A DNA stretch of 64,000 nucleotides, taken from NCBI GenBank assembly GCA_934476235.1, contig CAKSNL010000001.1, positions 1 through 64,000 on the forward strand. Reading direction: 5' to 3'. This DNA is from an uncultured Clostridia bacterium. Its GTDB lineage: Bacteria; Bacillota; Clostridia; CAKSNL01; HGM11501. The notes under the pieces are model-generated. The model had not been told where the DNA came from, did not search any database, and worked only from the letters and a program-made list of their open reading frames with translations. Made by a program: the position numbers and the translations under genes. Shown piece by piece: positions 1 to 10,100 of the stretch. Each line of letters starts with the position of its first letter. Position 1 is the first letter of the stretch.

Positions 1-2
1 TA

Positions 3-50
3 AAGGGCATGAATGAAACTTTAATGAACAAATTAGCAGATATTTTTTGA
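3..50 (+). CDS. C-terminal tail of an unidentified plus-strand gene
   Basis: The first 50 bases keep one plus-strand frame open from the window edge to a TGA at 48-50. The residues would be K-G-M-N-E-T-L-M-N-K-L-A-D-I-F. The start lies outside the window. A plus-strand terminator hairpin follows 30 bases later, which supports a transcript ending here. Fifteen residues are too few to name a family, and the frame could be open by chance. Confidence 0.35.
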   Translation, partial: KGMNETLMNKLADIF

Positions 51-80
51 GTACATCTTTTTCGGCACCTCTACTCACGT

Positions 81-111
81 CGGAACAAGTTTCGCTTGTT
101 CCGATTTTTTT
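81..111 (+). terminator. Intrinsic terminator
   Basis: A 9-bp perfect stem (CGGAACAAG with CTTGTTCCG) has a 5-base loop and is followed by an A and then a run of eight T on the plus strand. It probably ends the gene whose tail lies at 3-50. Confidence 0.75.
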
Positions 112-150
112 TGCAAAAAATCTTCCACAAGCTGCACTGTTCCTCCTTTT

Positions 151-193
151 CGCAAAAAGGCACGCTATCGCTACCACCTTTTTGCGTTTTTTG
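151..193 (+). terminator. Second hairpin with T tract
   Basis: The arms CGCAAAAAGG (151-160) and CCTTTTTGCG (177-186) pair perfectly and are followed by TTTTTTGTTT. It looks like a backup plus-strand terminator. Apart from the two terminators I see no feature between 51 and 330; the small open frame at 221-424 runs into the tRNA on the other strand and is not a gene. Confidence 0.55.
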
Positions 194-330
194 TTTACAG
201 TTGAAGTTGTCAAGTAAAACATGTACGTAAAGCATCCATTAAAGCGGATGTTAAAAGATAAACTTTATTTAACACTGTGGCACGATCATAACATTTCCCA
301 CTATACGTCATCAAAATATCTCGCGCAAGC

Positions 331-373
331 ATATAAAAAACGGGGCAAAGTTCATTTTGCTCCGTTTTTTATA
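331..373 (-). terminator. tRNA terminator
   Basis: The arms ATATAAAAAACGG-GGCAAA and TTTTGC-TCCGTTTTTTATAT form a long AT-rich hairpin with a GC core. It begins directly after the encoded CCA of the tRNA, and poly-T lies on either strand. It should end the tRNA transcript. Confidence 0.75.
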
Positions 374-464
374 TGGCGGACAGGGTGGGATTCGAACCCA
401 CGAGCCGCTTGCGCGACTACCTGATTTCGAGTCAGGGCCGTTATGACCTCTTCGATACCTGTCC
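374..464 (-). tRNA. tRNA-Ser (anticodon CGA, reads UCG)
   Basis: On the minus strand the acceptor arm GGACAGG pairs with CCTGTCC, followed by discriminator G and an encoded CCA. U8-A9 are present. The anticodon stem CCTGA/TCAGG closes the loop CTCGAAA, giving anticodon CGA (genomic 427-429). A long variable arm with GCGCAAGC, typical of class II serine tRNAs, lies before the TTCGAATCC T-loop. G at the discriminator position also fits serine. Length is 91 nt including CCA. It has its own promoter upstream and a terminator directly downstream. Confidence 0.97.
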
Positions 465-494
465 GTATATGATATTGTATCAAACGACCTAATT

Positions 495-523
495 ATTTTA
501 ACATAAAAAGGGATATATGTCAA
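495..523 (-). promoter_or_regulatory. Promoter of tRNA-Ser
   Basis: On the minus strand TTGACA (518-523) and TAAAAT (495-500) are separated by exactly 17 bases, about 30 bases upstream of the mature tRNA 5' end. This is a strong vegetative sigma-A pattern. Confidence 0.85.
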
Positions 524-573
524 GATGAAATTTTATTTTTTGCATTAGGCGTAAATTCGGTTTGGTTTTACTT

Positions 574-610
574 AAGAACGTACTGTAACTAAAAGTTACA
601 GTACGTTCTT
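574..610 (-). terminator. 17-bp perfect inverted repeat after the SLH protein gene
   Basis: AAGAACGTACTGTAACT (574-590) and its exact reverse complement (594-610) flank an AAA loop. It lies 60 bases past the stop of the SLH-protein gene. No good T run follows on the minus strand, so termination may be factor-assisted, or the repeat may be a protein site or an RNA-stabilising hairpin. Confidence 0.5.
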
Positions 611-670
611 ATATTTAACAAATGTTTTGGAATGTTGCTGCTTTATGGTGCGCCGTCTTTAACCGTTTTT

Positions 671-3600
671 CTAATTTTCTGCCAGCCTTTTTAATATGAC
701 TGCGGTCTCGGCGCGCGTCGCGTTCTTTTTGGGATTAAATGCGTTATTCTCATCGCCGGTCATAATGCCCTTAAGCTTTAAGTACATTACCGCCTCCGAC
801 GCCCAATCCGAAATTTCGCCGACATCGCCGTATGAAAGTCTTATCGCCCATGCCCCTTTTGGAGAATCTCCCTTAAAGCACATGTAGCGGTATATTATCG
901 CCGCAATCTGTTCTCTTGTGATGTTCTCGTCCGGCGCGAATTTATCCTCCGCTACGCCGAAAACTATATTGTTTCCCACAGCCCAGCGCACCGCCTCGGA
1001 ATAATATGCGTCCCCGTCCACATCGTCAAACGGCATTGCATAGTTGATAACGGGTCTATTTTCGTTTCGCCAAAGAACCGTTACAAGCATAGCGCGTGTG
1101 AGAGGAGCATCCGGACCGAATTCCGACTCGCTTACTCCGTTAAAGAGACCGCTTCCCGCCGCATAAGCCACATAATCATAGAACCAGTCGTCCTTTTTCA
1201 CATCACTAAACGGATTTTCCCATTCAGACTCAGCTTCTTTCTTATCCCACTTCGCGTAAAGCGTGAAGCTCCTTGTAACCCTTTCGCCAAAGTCGTAAGG
1301 CTCTTTAAGGAATTTGTCGATATACCAGCCGCCGAACGTATAGCCTTCCTTTTCGGGATCTTTAGGCTTTGTCGCTTTAAGACCTGCCCTTATTTTCTGA
1401 TAGCTTATACTCTCCGCTCCGTTCGTATTGAAGGACACGGTGTAGTAAGCTGCCGAGCCGCCGGATGAAGAGGAGCCCGAGCTTTTTTCCTTAAGCCCCG
1501 CGATCGCATCGGAAACTATCGTTGCAGACCTATCAATATCCTCCTGCGTAACGCCGTCAGCTTTTCTGACCTTTTCGGCACCCGCAACAGCTTCTTTTAA
1601 CGCGTTCCAGCTTTTGTCGGTATAGCCCTTGTTCGTTATCGACTTCGCCTCCGCAATCACACTGTCAAGCGCCGCGTAATCAAGACCTTTGTCGGCAACG
1701 CTTATCACCAGTCCGTCACTTAAGCTGTCGTTTCCGCCGAGGTCAAATTTCGCGCTCACCAGGCTTTCCCCGGCATAGCCCGCGTTAATGGCTGCGCCGT
1801 CGAGCTTTGCCGAGCCGCCGGCAACCTTAAGCGTTGTTCCCTCCATTTCGGTAACATCAATTTTTTCGCCTTTTCCAGTCGTTCCGACGACCTTAAGCAC
1901 GGCGCTCTCCCCTTCGCCGAGTAAGAGCCTGCCGTCCTTTATTTCCTTATCCCCGCTCAGGACGGCGATAGATGTTATTTCGGAAAGCTTTTTGTTTATA
2001 AGCGTTATCTCCTTAACCGTCTCGTTTCCGGCTGAGTCTTTAGCCGTGATTCGGATTTCGGATTTTGCACATTCTTTATCAAGCAAAAGAGTGCACTTTA
2101 ACATGTCTCCGTCAAAAATGTCGCTTTCCTTCGGCAAAACCTCTTTTCCGTTAACCGTAAAGGAATACTCGGCATCCCTTTCCGCCGATGCGGTAACGGT
2201 CACACTGTCCGAATCGAAGCACTCCCCGCTCAAAGGCGACGCGATCATGATGACGGGCGCCGTGCGGTCAACATTTATGACCTCTTCCTTCATTACATGG
2301 TCATTATCCCCGTCCGCTGCAAAGAAGGAAAGCGAATACTCACCGTCATATGAGTCAAAGGGCACCTTATGCTCGGTCTTCATATCGGTAAGATCGAACC
2401 ACTCGCCGTCCCTGGTCGAGCCGTTAATGTAAAGCTCTCCCTTTACCGGAACATCGGAGGTTATCTTTATTTCCCCGTTTCCGTACGAAATTCCGACTGT
2501 AGGCGGGGTCGATTTTTTTAGTGTTACGGCGGGGGACAATTTATATGCTCCGCTGTAATAAACATTTGCCCCCGATACATCTTTTACATTGCAGAGTCTT
2601 ACCTTCGCGATATAACTCTTTCCCGGCGTATAGCCCATTTTGCCGACTTTTGCCTCTGCGTTTTCGCCGAGCGACGCAATGTCATAGCTTCCGCCGACAA
2701 TGATGTCTTCGTCCCTGTCAAACCAGAGTCCGGTATCCGCAAGTTTCCCGTCTTCGTATACCTCAACCAGATATCCGTCAAACCCGGTCTCTTCGGTGTT
2801 AACGGTAATTTTAAGCTTGTCGTCTCCGAAATTCGTCATGGTAACGCCTTGGATATCACCGGGCGCATTACCGTTTTCGATTTTTACCGTTCCTGCGTCA
2901 TAATCGTCATAGGTAACGCCCTCATCGCTTAACGTGACGGTTATTTTGTACTCTCCGCTCGGCATCTTATCGGAAAGTGCAATGTCAGCCTTTTTATCCT
3001 TTGCCCAAAGCTTCGTTTCGCTCAAAATAACCGAATTTTCCTTTGTGCCGTCCGTCGCGCTTACTATTACCTCGGCGCTGTCCTTTATATTCTCCCCTTC
3101 CCAGGCAACCTTAAGAACGCCGTTTTCAATTCTTGACGAGCACGTTTTTATTGTACTTATCCGATTGACCTTGATCACGCTGACATCGTATGCCGTACCG
3201 TCCGAAAAGCTTATAAGGAAGTCTCCGTCAGTGTCGGACTCCGGAATAACAATATACGCCGCCTTATCAGAGATGTTAACGTTCGCATTTTTAAGTGCGT
3301 TTGTTTTCTCCCCGTCCGTCGCCCCGTGATCGGGTCTTTCATAATACCTTAACGCGTAGCCTTCCGTGCCCTTTTTGACCGTCATCGAATTTTTTAATTC
3401 GTTTTCCGAAATCTCTTTACCGTCGGAACGGCTCACGGAAATGATATAGTCGCTTCTTTCGCCGAAGCTTACGATGTGGCTTGTTCTCTCTCCGTTGGCA
3501 AGAACCTCTGTCTTGCCGTTTGCAAGGCTCCTCGTCATAGTCCTATTCTGCCCCATCGCTTTTACTCTTTCGTCAAAATCCGGGGCATATATGCTTCCGG

Positions 3601-6600
3601 CGCTGTACGAAAGATTTCCTCCGACCGAAGCAAATTTCCCTTCGCCAGTCTCGGGATCCGACCCTATCTTAACCGGCTTTAGCATCTCGTTATAGAGCTT
3701 TTTAGTTCTCATAACCGCCGGAGCATCATACTCGGAAATTTCAGCGAAGGTCTCTGTCCCGCTCGGATTGCCGTGTGTAAACTCAATGCTTCCGCCCCAG
3801 TAATATGTGAATCCGACCCTTATGAGACTTAAGACCTCAACCGAGCCCCAGACCTTCCGGCTTCCCCCGCCGAGCTCCGCGGACGCAAGCTCCATGCCTC
3901 CGACTATCGGAATATACTTGGGAAGCCCGATCGAAACGTTTAACACAAACTCAACAAAGTCCGCCGTGCCGCGCCCCGCAGCTGCGGTTATGGTGAGTCT
4001 TCCGTTCATAATATCAAGGAAGTTGACGCCGCCGGAAAGATTCAAGTTAAAGTTCGGATACCAGCCAATCGCCACCTCGCCGCCGTCTATAAACCTTGCG
4101 TCCTTAAGCATTTTAAGGCTGAGATCGTTAAACGATAATTTTACCGAACGCAGCGAAAGCTCAAGATCCGCGCTGCCCGTGAGTATCTTTGTTATGTCGA
4201 ACTCAACGTTAAGCAGTAAGGTAAGCGGAGGGACACCGTCCTTTCCGTATATCGTGTCGTAAAGATTTTCAAAACCGCCTCCGCCGCCGGTCACCCAGAC
4301 GATGCCGAGCCCGTCAATATTTATGCCCGGCTCAAAGCCTCCGATAGTGAAATAGAGCTTGTCGGGTATCGGCGCTCCGCTCGGGGATTCCTTTACCACA
4401 AACGACAGTGCCATTGCGATAGGTCCCGTTTCGACGCCCGCGTCGACCCCGACCTCGTAGCTGCCTATAGTGTTGACCGAAAGCTCACCCTCTATCTTCT
4501 GCGGAAGGAATTTAACGATTTGCGGAAGCGCAATGTGCGCCGTCATATTGATTCCGATATAGCCCGGATCAGCGCCGCCGAAAAGTACGTCCTTTATCTC
4601 GGCGCCGGCGCTGACACGGTCTGCGTCCTCGTTCGCGGGCTCAACGTCCACTTCCTTGGTCTGTGACTTAAACTCTCCCGATTCTTCGTCGAACATGAGT
4701 CCAAAGCTTGAGGAGTCATCGTCACCGTCATATTTAATTTCCTCAAGGTCAGTCGTCCACCTTCTGCCCGCCTTGGTGTTTTTCCGCACCGCCGCGGCTC
4801 CGCCAGGCGTCATGAATCCCAGATCCAGACTTCCGCCGAAGGATATGATATTTGCCGTTTCGCCGTCTGACTCGATTTTTCCCAAAACGCCGTATTTCAT
4901 GTCGATCAAAAAGCCGCCGACAGTGGTGAGAACGTCAAACGCGTTGTCCCACTTAAGCTCAATGAAATCCTGTCCGCTTGAAAGCTCCCCGTTTTCCTCG
5001 ACCTCGCCGTCCTCGTTATATACGGGAACAATATACTCCGTGCCGCCTTTTAAATAAATTGCGGCACTTCCGTCACGCACCGTGGTGTTCGCGCCGACAG
5101 TGGTGATTTTTCCGTCCATCAGCACGCAGACCGTGCCGCCGTCCTTTTCTTCAATCGTTAAATCGTCGCCGTGATAGTTTAAGATGCGGCTGATGTTGAC
5201 ATCCTTGCCCTTGCCGGTCAGGCGGTATAAATTATTTTTGCTTTTGTCCTTTCTTATATCGCCTCTGAATGACAAAAGAAGGTCTTCATCATCAATCTCT
5301 GCCGATAAAAATTCCTCTTCGTTTTTATATGCCGCAACACGGTATTTGTCCTTACCGTCACGCTGAACCGTCACGACTCCGTAGCAGGCGTTGTTATACC
5401 GGCTGTCCCCGGACACTTTGACCGTCATCGCGTCGGAAGTGAAATCGCCCGAGACGCCCGAGAGCGCCCGTGTTTTTGTGTTTTTCCAGATAAAGTGAAG
5501 CTGATAGCTTCCGACCTCCATGTATTCATCCAGCATGATCGTAATACTGCCGGGCGAGCTTCCCTGCCCGAATATAATATTTTCCGCCGGAACGTCGTAG
5601 CTTTTGCCGTTATCGCCCGAAAGTAAGATCTTATCCAAAAGGTCGCTTTCGAAAAACTCCATTCCGCGCCCGGTTACGGTTATGTACCTTATGTCGCTGT
5701 TATATATTATACCGGGGGAAAGAGCGGTCAATGTGATATCCGGAAGCGAGCTGTCGCGCCCCGGGAGTATTATGTGGTTTTCTGTCGTGGCAAGGCAGTA
5801 TTCCTCCGCGTAATAGCCAAGCTCATTTACGTCTTCATCCATATCGAAGACCTTTATGACAAATGTGCCGAGCTGCGCTCTTTCCTGCGGTGTGAACTTA
5901 AAGTCAAAATAGGTAACTTTAGACTCTCCGGGGGCAAAATCCTTTATTTCGGAAAATATCGGGTCGTCATTCGTGAACTTTATCCAGTTGCCCGCATCCG
6001 TCTGCCTCTCCGTTTCAAACCCCATCGCGTACACAACGACCGCAAGGTCCTTATAATGCTTTTTTGCATAATAAGGATTGTTGAGATTCACGTTGATTCT
6101 GGCAACGTTGTCAACCCCGCCGGAGCCTGAATACGCGCTTTTTGCCCCGTCCTTAAACTCCAGCTTTGACGGCGCCGTGGTGTTTAAGATTATCTTATTA
6201 TCCTTGTTTTTTACGTTTGCGGTAACTCCGTAATAGGTTGAAAATGACTTTTCCTTTCCCGGCTCTATCGTTCCAAGGTCATAATAAAGCGCCGCCGCGG
6301 AGTCCGCCGTCTTTTTGCCGTTTATGTCATTCGTGAAGTTAAGCGTTTCATCCGGCTCATAGTCAAACACCGTCGAAGCTATGTTTGCCCAGTGGGCAAA
6401 GGTCATTTTATAAGGCTTCTGCTCGGTGAATACACTGTTCACGCCGAACCCTATGACAGACGCCGAATACGGATTGTCCTTAACAAAGTAATCCGCCGGC
6501 ATTAAAACGGTCGGGTCCTTTTTCGTATCCCACGTTTTTTCACGCTCGAAATACGTATACCCCTGCCCCAGCTTCTGGTTCGGGACTTCATAATAACCGT

Positions 6601-7129
6601 AGTCCTTTTCTCCGAGCTGAGTGTCTATGAGTATGCGCCCCTCAACGTTTTTTGCCGTATCGGAGCCGTTTTTCACTCTGTAGGTTATCATCGCCGTTCC
6701 GAGCTGCTCGGACGCATAGTTATTCACGAGCGAAATCTTTTGACTCACGGTAAAATCTCCCACGCTCCATGTGCTTATTATGCTGCCCTCCGCCTCGTTT
6801 ACCTCGGTTTCAACAGTAGACGCACCCATCCCCAAAAAGCCGTACTTATTTCCGAATACGTACTCGTCTGAGCCTATCTTAAACGATGTAAAGGACGTGT
6901 CAAAATTTTCGCCCCTGTGGGTGAGCGCTGCATTATCGTCGCTCTTTTTCAATATGTCTCCCTCAACGGTGGAGATAACATATCCTCCGTTTTTTTCACT
7001 CACCGTGACCTTTATATACTGATTGCTTATCTCCGCGGTGCCATCGTCAGAAGCTGATGTGCCAACCGTGAAGATGAGAGAAAACATGACCGAAACGGCT
7101 AAAAGTATTGATGTAATTCGTTTTAACAT
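671..7129 (-). CDS. Giant SLH-anchored surface protein (2152 aa)
   Basis: The protein is exported and wall-anchored; its ligand or activity is unknown. A signal peptide (MLKR, a hydrophobic core, cleavage near TSA-SDD around residue 27) starts it. A long beta-rich body follows with Ig-like segments. Near the C-terminus are a helical FIVAR-like segment (LDYAALDSVIAEAK...), a Ser/Gly linker, one InlB B-type repeat (SFNTNGA...YTFGGWY...LYAKW) and finally three SLH repeats (FSDVKKDDWFYDYV, PFDDVDGDAYYSEAV and YGDVGEISDWASEAV, with TRA/TRE motifs), which in Firmicutes bind pyruvylated wall polymers. The start has GGAGG seven bases upstream and lies 17 bases after the 2483-aa gene, so the two form an operon. 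The role of the long N-terminal region is not recognised. Confidence 0.93.
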   Translation of the reverse strand: MLKRITSILLAVSVMFSLIFTVGTSASDDGTAEISNQYIKVTVSEKNGGYVISTVEGDILKKSDDNAALTHRGENFDTSFTSFKIGSDEYVFGNKYGFLGMGASTVETEVNEAEGSIISTWSVGDFTVSQKISLVNNYASEQLGTAMITYRVKNGSDTAKNVEGRILIDTQLGEKDYGYYEVPNQKLGQGYTYFEREKTWDTKKDPTVLMPADYFVKDNPYSASVIGFGVNSVFTEQKPYKMTFAHWANIASTVFDYEPDETLNFTNDINGKKTADSAAALYYDLGTIEPGKEKSFSTYYGVTANVKNKDNKIILNTTAPSKLEFKDGAKSAYSGSGGVDNVARINVNLNNPYYAKKHYKDLAVVVYAMGFETERQTDAGNWIKFTNDDPIFSEIKDFAPGESKVTYFDFKFTPQERAQLGTFVIKVFDMDEDVNELGYYAEEYCLATTENHIILPGRDSSLPDITLTALSPGIIYNSDIRYITVTGRGMEFFESDLLDKILLSGDNGKSYDVPAENIIFGQGSSPGSITIMLDEYMEVGSYQLHFIWKNTKTRALSGVSGDFTSDAMTVKVSGDSRYNNACYGVVTVQRDGKDKYRVAAYKNEEEFLSAEIDDEDLLLSFRGDIRKDKSKNNLYRLTGKGKDVNISRILNYHGDDLTIEEKDGGTVCVLMDGKITTVGANTTVRDGSAAIYLKGGTEYIVPVYNEDGEVEENGELSSGQDFIELKWDNAFDVLTTVGGFLIDMKYGVLGKIESDGETANIISFGGSLDLGFMTPGGAAAVRKNTKAGRRWTTDLEEIKYDGDDDSSSFGLMFDEESGEFKSQTKEVDVEPANEDADRVSAGAEIKDVLFGGADPGYIGINMTAHIALPQIVKFLPQKIEGELSVNTIGSYEVGVDAGVETGPIAMALSFVVKESPSGAPIPDKLYFTIGGFEPGINIDGLGIVWVTGGGGGFENLYDTIYGKDGVPPLTLLLNVEFDITKILTGSADLELSLRSVKLSFNDLSLKMLKDARFIDGGEVAIGWYPNFNLNLSGGVNFLDIMNGRLTITAAAGRGTADFVEFVLNVSIGLPKYIPIVGGMELASAELGGGSRKVWGSVEVLSLIRVGFTYYWGGSIEFTHGNPSGTETFAEISEYDAPAVMRTKKLYNEMLKPVKIGSDPETGEGKFASVGGNLSYSAGSIYAPDFDERVKAMGQNRTMTRSLANGKTEVLANGERTSHIVSFGERSDYIISVSRSDGKEISENELKNSMTVKKGTEGYALRYYERPDHGATDGEKTNALKNANVNISDKAAYIVIPESDTDGDFLISFSDGTAYDVSVIKVNRISTIKTCSSRIENGVLKVAWEGENIKDSAEVIVSATDGTKENSVILSETKLWAKDKKADIALSDKMPSGEYKITVTLSDEGVTYDDYDAGTVKIENGNAPGDIQGVTMTNFGDDKLKITVNTEETGFDGYLVEVYEDGKLADTGLWFDRDEDIIVGGSYDIASLGENAEAKVGKMGYTPGKSYIAKVRLCNVKDVSGANVYYSGAYKLSPAVTLKKSTPPTVGISYGNGEIKITSDVPVKGELYINGSTRDGEWFDLTDMKTEHKVPFDSYDGEYSLSFFAADGDNDHVMKEEVINVDRTAPVIMIASPLSGECFDSDSVTVTASAERDAEYSFTVNGKEVLPKESDIFDGDMLKCTLLLDKECAKSEIRITAKDSAGNETVKEITLINKKLSEITSIAVLSGDKEIKDGRLLLGEGESAVLKVVGTTGKGEKIDVTEMEGTTLKVAGGSAKLDGAAINAGYAGESLVSAKFDLGGNDSLSDGLVISVADKGLDYAALDSVIAEAKSITNKGYTDKSWNALKEAVAGAEKVRKADGVTQEDIDRSATIVSDAIAGLKEKSSGSSSSGGSAAYYTVSFNTNGAESISYQKIRAGLKATKPKDPEKEGYTFGGWYIDKFLKEPYDFGERVTRSFTLYAKWDKKEAESEWENPFSDVKKDDWFYDYVAYAAGSGLFNGVSESEFGPDAPLTRAMLVTVLWRNENRPVINYAMPFDDVDGDAYYSEAVRWAVGNNIVFGVAEDKFAPDENITREQIAAIIYRYMCFKGDSPKGAWAIRLSYGDVGEISDWASEAVMYLKLKGIMTGDENNAFNPKKNATRAETAVILKRLAEN

Positions 7130-7146
7130 TTTTGCGCCTCCGTTTC

Positions 7147-10100
7147 TCAGTTTACATACACATAAAGCAAGTGCATTTTCCTGTCGGTTCCCTGTGCAAG
7201 AACCGTATAATATCCCCTTTTCGCCGCTTCGAATCCCTCTCCGGGGTCAAAGCTTATTGCATATTTCATTTCAGCCGCGGTCTTATAGCCTTCGGAGAAA
7301 TAATAATTCGTGCCCTCATCGGCTCTTTCCAAGGTTATTTTTCCTTTTTTCGATGTGAACACGTCTCCCGAAAAGATGACCTCATTGTTAACGGTGAATT
7401 TATATGCGTCCTTTGTAACGACCACGGTGTGATACTTCTCTGTTTTGTTATTAAGTCTGTCCGCCGCCGTCACCAAAACCTCATACGACCCCGGCTTTGA
7501 AAGGTCCGCTCCCGACATGTCGAGCGTGACCGTCACTCCGTCCGTAACAAGCTCATACCTGTTTCCTATGGGTGCGTTCTTTCCGGACATTTGGTCAGAG
7601 GTCAAAATGTTTTCCATAATAAGCTTTTCCGCCTCTTTTTCGTCCGTATATGCCGCGATAACGGTTTTCCCGTTTATAAATCTTACCGTCGGCGCAGTCC
7701 TGTCGATTGTCGAAACGCTCGTTTCAATAACGTTTTCATGACCCCATTTGTCCTTTGCCGTCACGGTATAAGAGCCGTTTTCGGTAACAATAAAATTATA
7801 ATTATAGGTCTTTTTATCCTCCGTAACAGTCTTTTCCCTGTTTAACTTAATGCTTTTTCCGGACCTTGTTTTTGCCGTTACCGTTATGCCGTCCGCCGTT
7901 TCATCCTCCACATTTAACAAAATGCGGACATTGCGGCTCGTATATACATTTCCGGCTTTATAGCTTTCCTCCGGAGAAAGGGTCGCTCCCTCTCCCACAT
8001 AATCAACGTTTATTTTGACCGACGGAGCGAGCATGTCAATTCCGGTTATCACGGGATAGTCGGAGAATACATTTCCCGCTCTGTCCGCAAAGCTTAAGGT
8101 GTGAGCGCCGTTTTTCCCGAATGTGATAATGTGGGTGTCATTATATCCCTCATCGGGAGCGCTTAAGAGCATGACCTTTTCGCCGTCTTTAAAAGCATAC
8201 TCCATTGTGACCGTGTTGTCATCATTTTTCTGTGTTTTGGGGTATCCCTCTTTAACCTTCGGGATATCTCTGTCGATGACGGTTACAGGTCCGTCCTCCG
8301 GTCTTAAAAGCGTCCTTGCGTTTCCGCGAAGGTCATACACCGTAACCATTGCAAGGCAGTTTTGCTTAAATTCTACAGTGAGCGTTGTCCCCGCCGTCTC
8401 CGCCGTTACATAATCGGCAGTCGGTTTAAGCTCTTCTTTTCTTTCACTGTCGGCAAACGCTTTCACGTCCGCCCCGGAAAGCTGCTCGTTAAACGTCATG
8501 AAAAGCTTTACCGTGCTGTTCGTCGGCGTTTCAAGAAGGCGCCTGACCTCATCGGGAAGCACCGCACTCTCTTTGCTCTGCCAGCCCTCCGAGATAACCT
8601 CGGGTGCCTCCTTGTCTATCGAAAGTACCGCGATCATGACGCTTCCGATGTTTCCCGCCTTATCGGCTATCAAAAATTTTCCAGCGCCGTTTAAGTCAAA
8701 CTCGGTGTAGTAGCCCTTTTCGTCCTTCATGAGCTTTAAGGGCATGCCGTCCGCCTTTTTGCCCGTGACGTATACAGAGTCCTCTGTAAGGTCAGGCTCG
8801 TTTGTCGAAAGATAAGCCCTTATGTCCTCGCCTATCATCTCATAGTATACCGTGCCTGTCGGCGCGGTAAGGTCAATAGTGCCTCCGGGAAGCGAGATTC
8901 TGATATCGCTTTTGCCTTCGGCAGTGTTAAGCGTAAGGAAAGCCTCTCTTTCGCGGTCATCCTCCGTTTCGAAAAGTAAAAGCTTTTCCTTTGTGTAAAG
9001 TCTTGTTCCGTCAGGCAATTCACCTTTTTCCAAAACAGTGAAGGAGACAGGCTCACCCTTTGCGTTAAACGCGTCAATCTTTACCGACACCGCTTTATTT
9101 ACGGGTCCGAAATCAATTTCGCCCGCGCCGTCCTCTGTTATTCCGACGGTTTTATATCCGTTTTCGTCGGGAACAAGATATGTAAGGCGGTAATGCGCTA
9201 TCTTTCTGTCCCCTCTTTTGCTAAACGCGATGCCTGACGCGTCCGCCGTGTACTCCCCTTCGTTTCCCGCCTCATCGCGGAAGCGGAAGGTATAGATAAG
9301 GTCATCCAATTCACAGTCGAATGTGATGGAAGAGGGCGACGACTCTGTCAGCATAACATTTTCTTCGCTGAAGCCTTCTATAGAATATGTCACCGAATAA
9401 ATAAGCTCTTCTCCGGTTCTTAAATTCCTGTCACTCTCGACCCTGTAGTTCACGGTTGCCTTCGGCGCCTCTTTGTCGATATTCGCAATCGGGAAGCTGA
9501 AGGTTTTTGTCTTGTTAAGGTCTAAATTTTTAAGGGTGTAGGTAAGCGTTCCGTTTTCGGTGAATAAATACTCATCTTTCTCCCCGTCAAGAGTCAGCTT
9601 TTCATTGCCGCCCAGGTCAATTTTAACCGAAACGTCCGCCGATACTTTTTTATCGGGGTCAATTTTTTCACCGTTTGCCGTGAAGATGAGGCTGTGGTTA
9701 AACGCCGGTCCGAAGATATCGGCATAAATGCTTTCGGAGTAAGTGCTTCCGAAAATGTCTCTAAACTCCACCTCGGTAACGCCGTCGGAATAAACCGGAA
9801 GACCTGAGTGCGACGACATATACTCCGTTTCCCCGTCTAACATAACGGGAGAGGAAAAATCAAGCGTTCCTCCGTAGGCGTAGACAGGATAGGAGTCCTC
9901 ATTTTTGGCATTTGTAATTTCCGCCTTTTTGCCGAAAAGCGGGGACTCGTATTTATATACATATTCCGCTTTATATCCCGCGGCGTTTTCGATAATGAGC
10001 GTTATCTCGCTTAACGGCGTGATTTCCGATGGCTTTATGTATATCTCGGCGCTGAGCTTTCCCGTTTCCTTATCAACTCCGCCCGAAAACCTTCCCGGGA

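Noticed and set aside
221..424. A 67-codon frame near the tRNA
   Set aside because: It runs through the tRNA terminator and tRNA-Ser on the opposite strand; it includes the WDSNPR sequence typical of false genes over tRNAs.
1788..2432. A 214-codon plus-strand frame inside the SLH-protein gene
   Set aside because: It is antisense to a clearly coding region and its product is a low-complexity Ser/Pro/Phe string typical of shadow frames.
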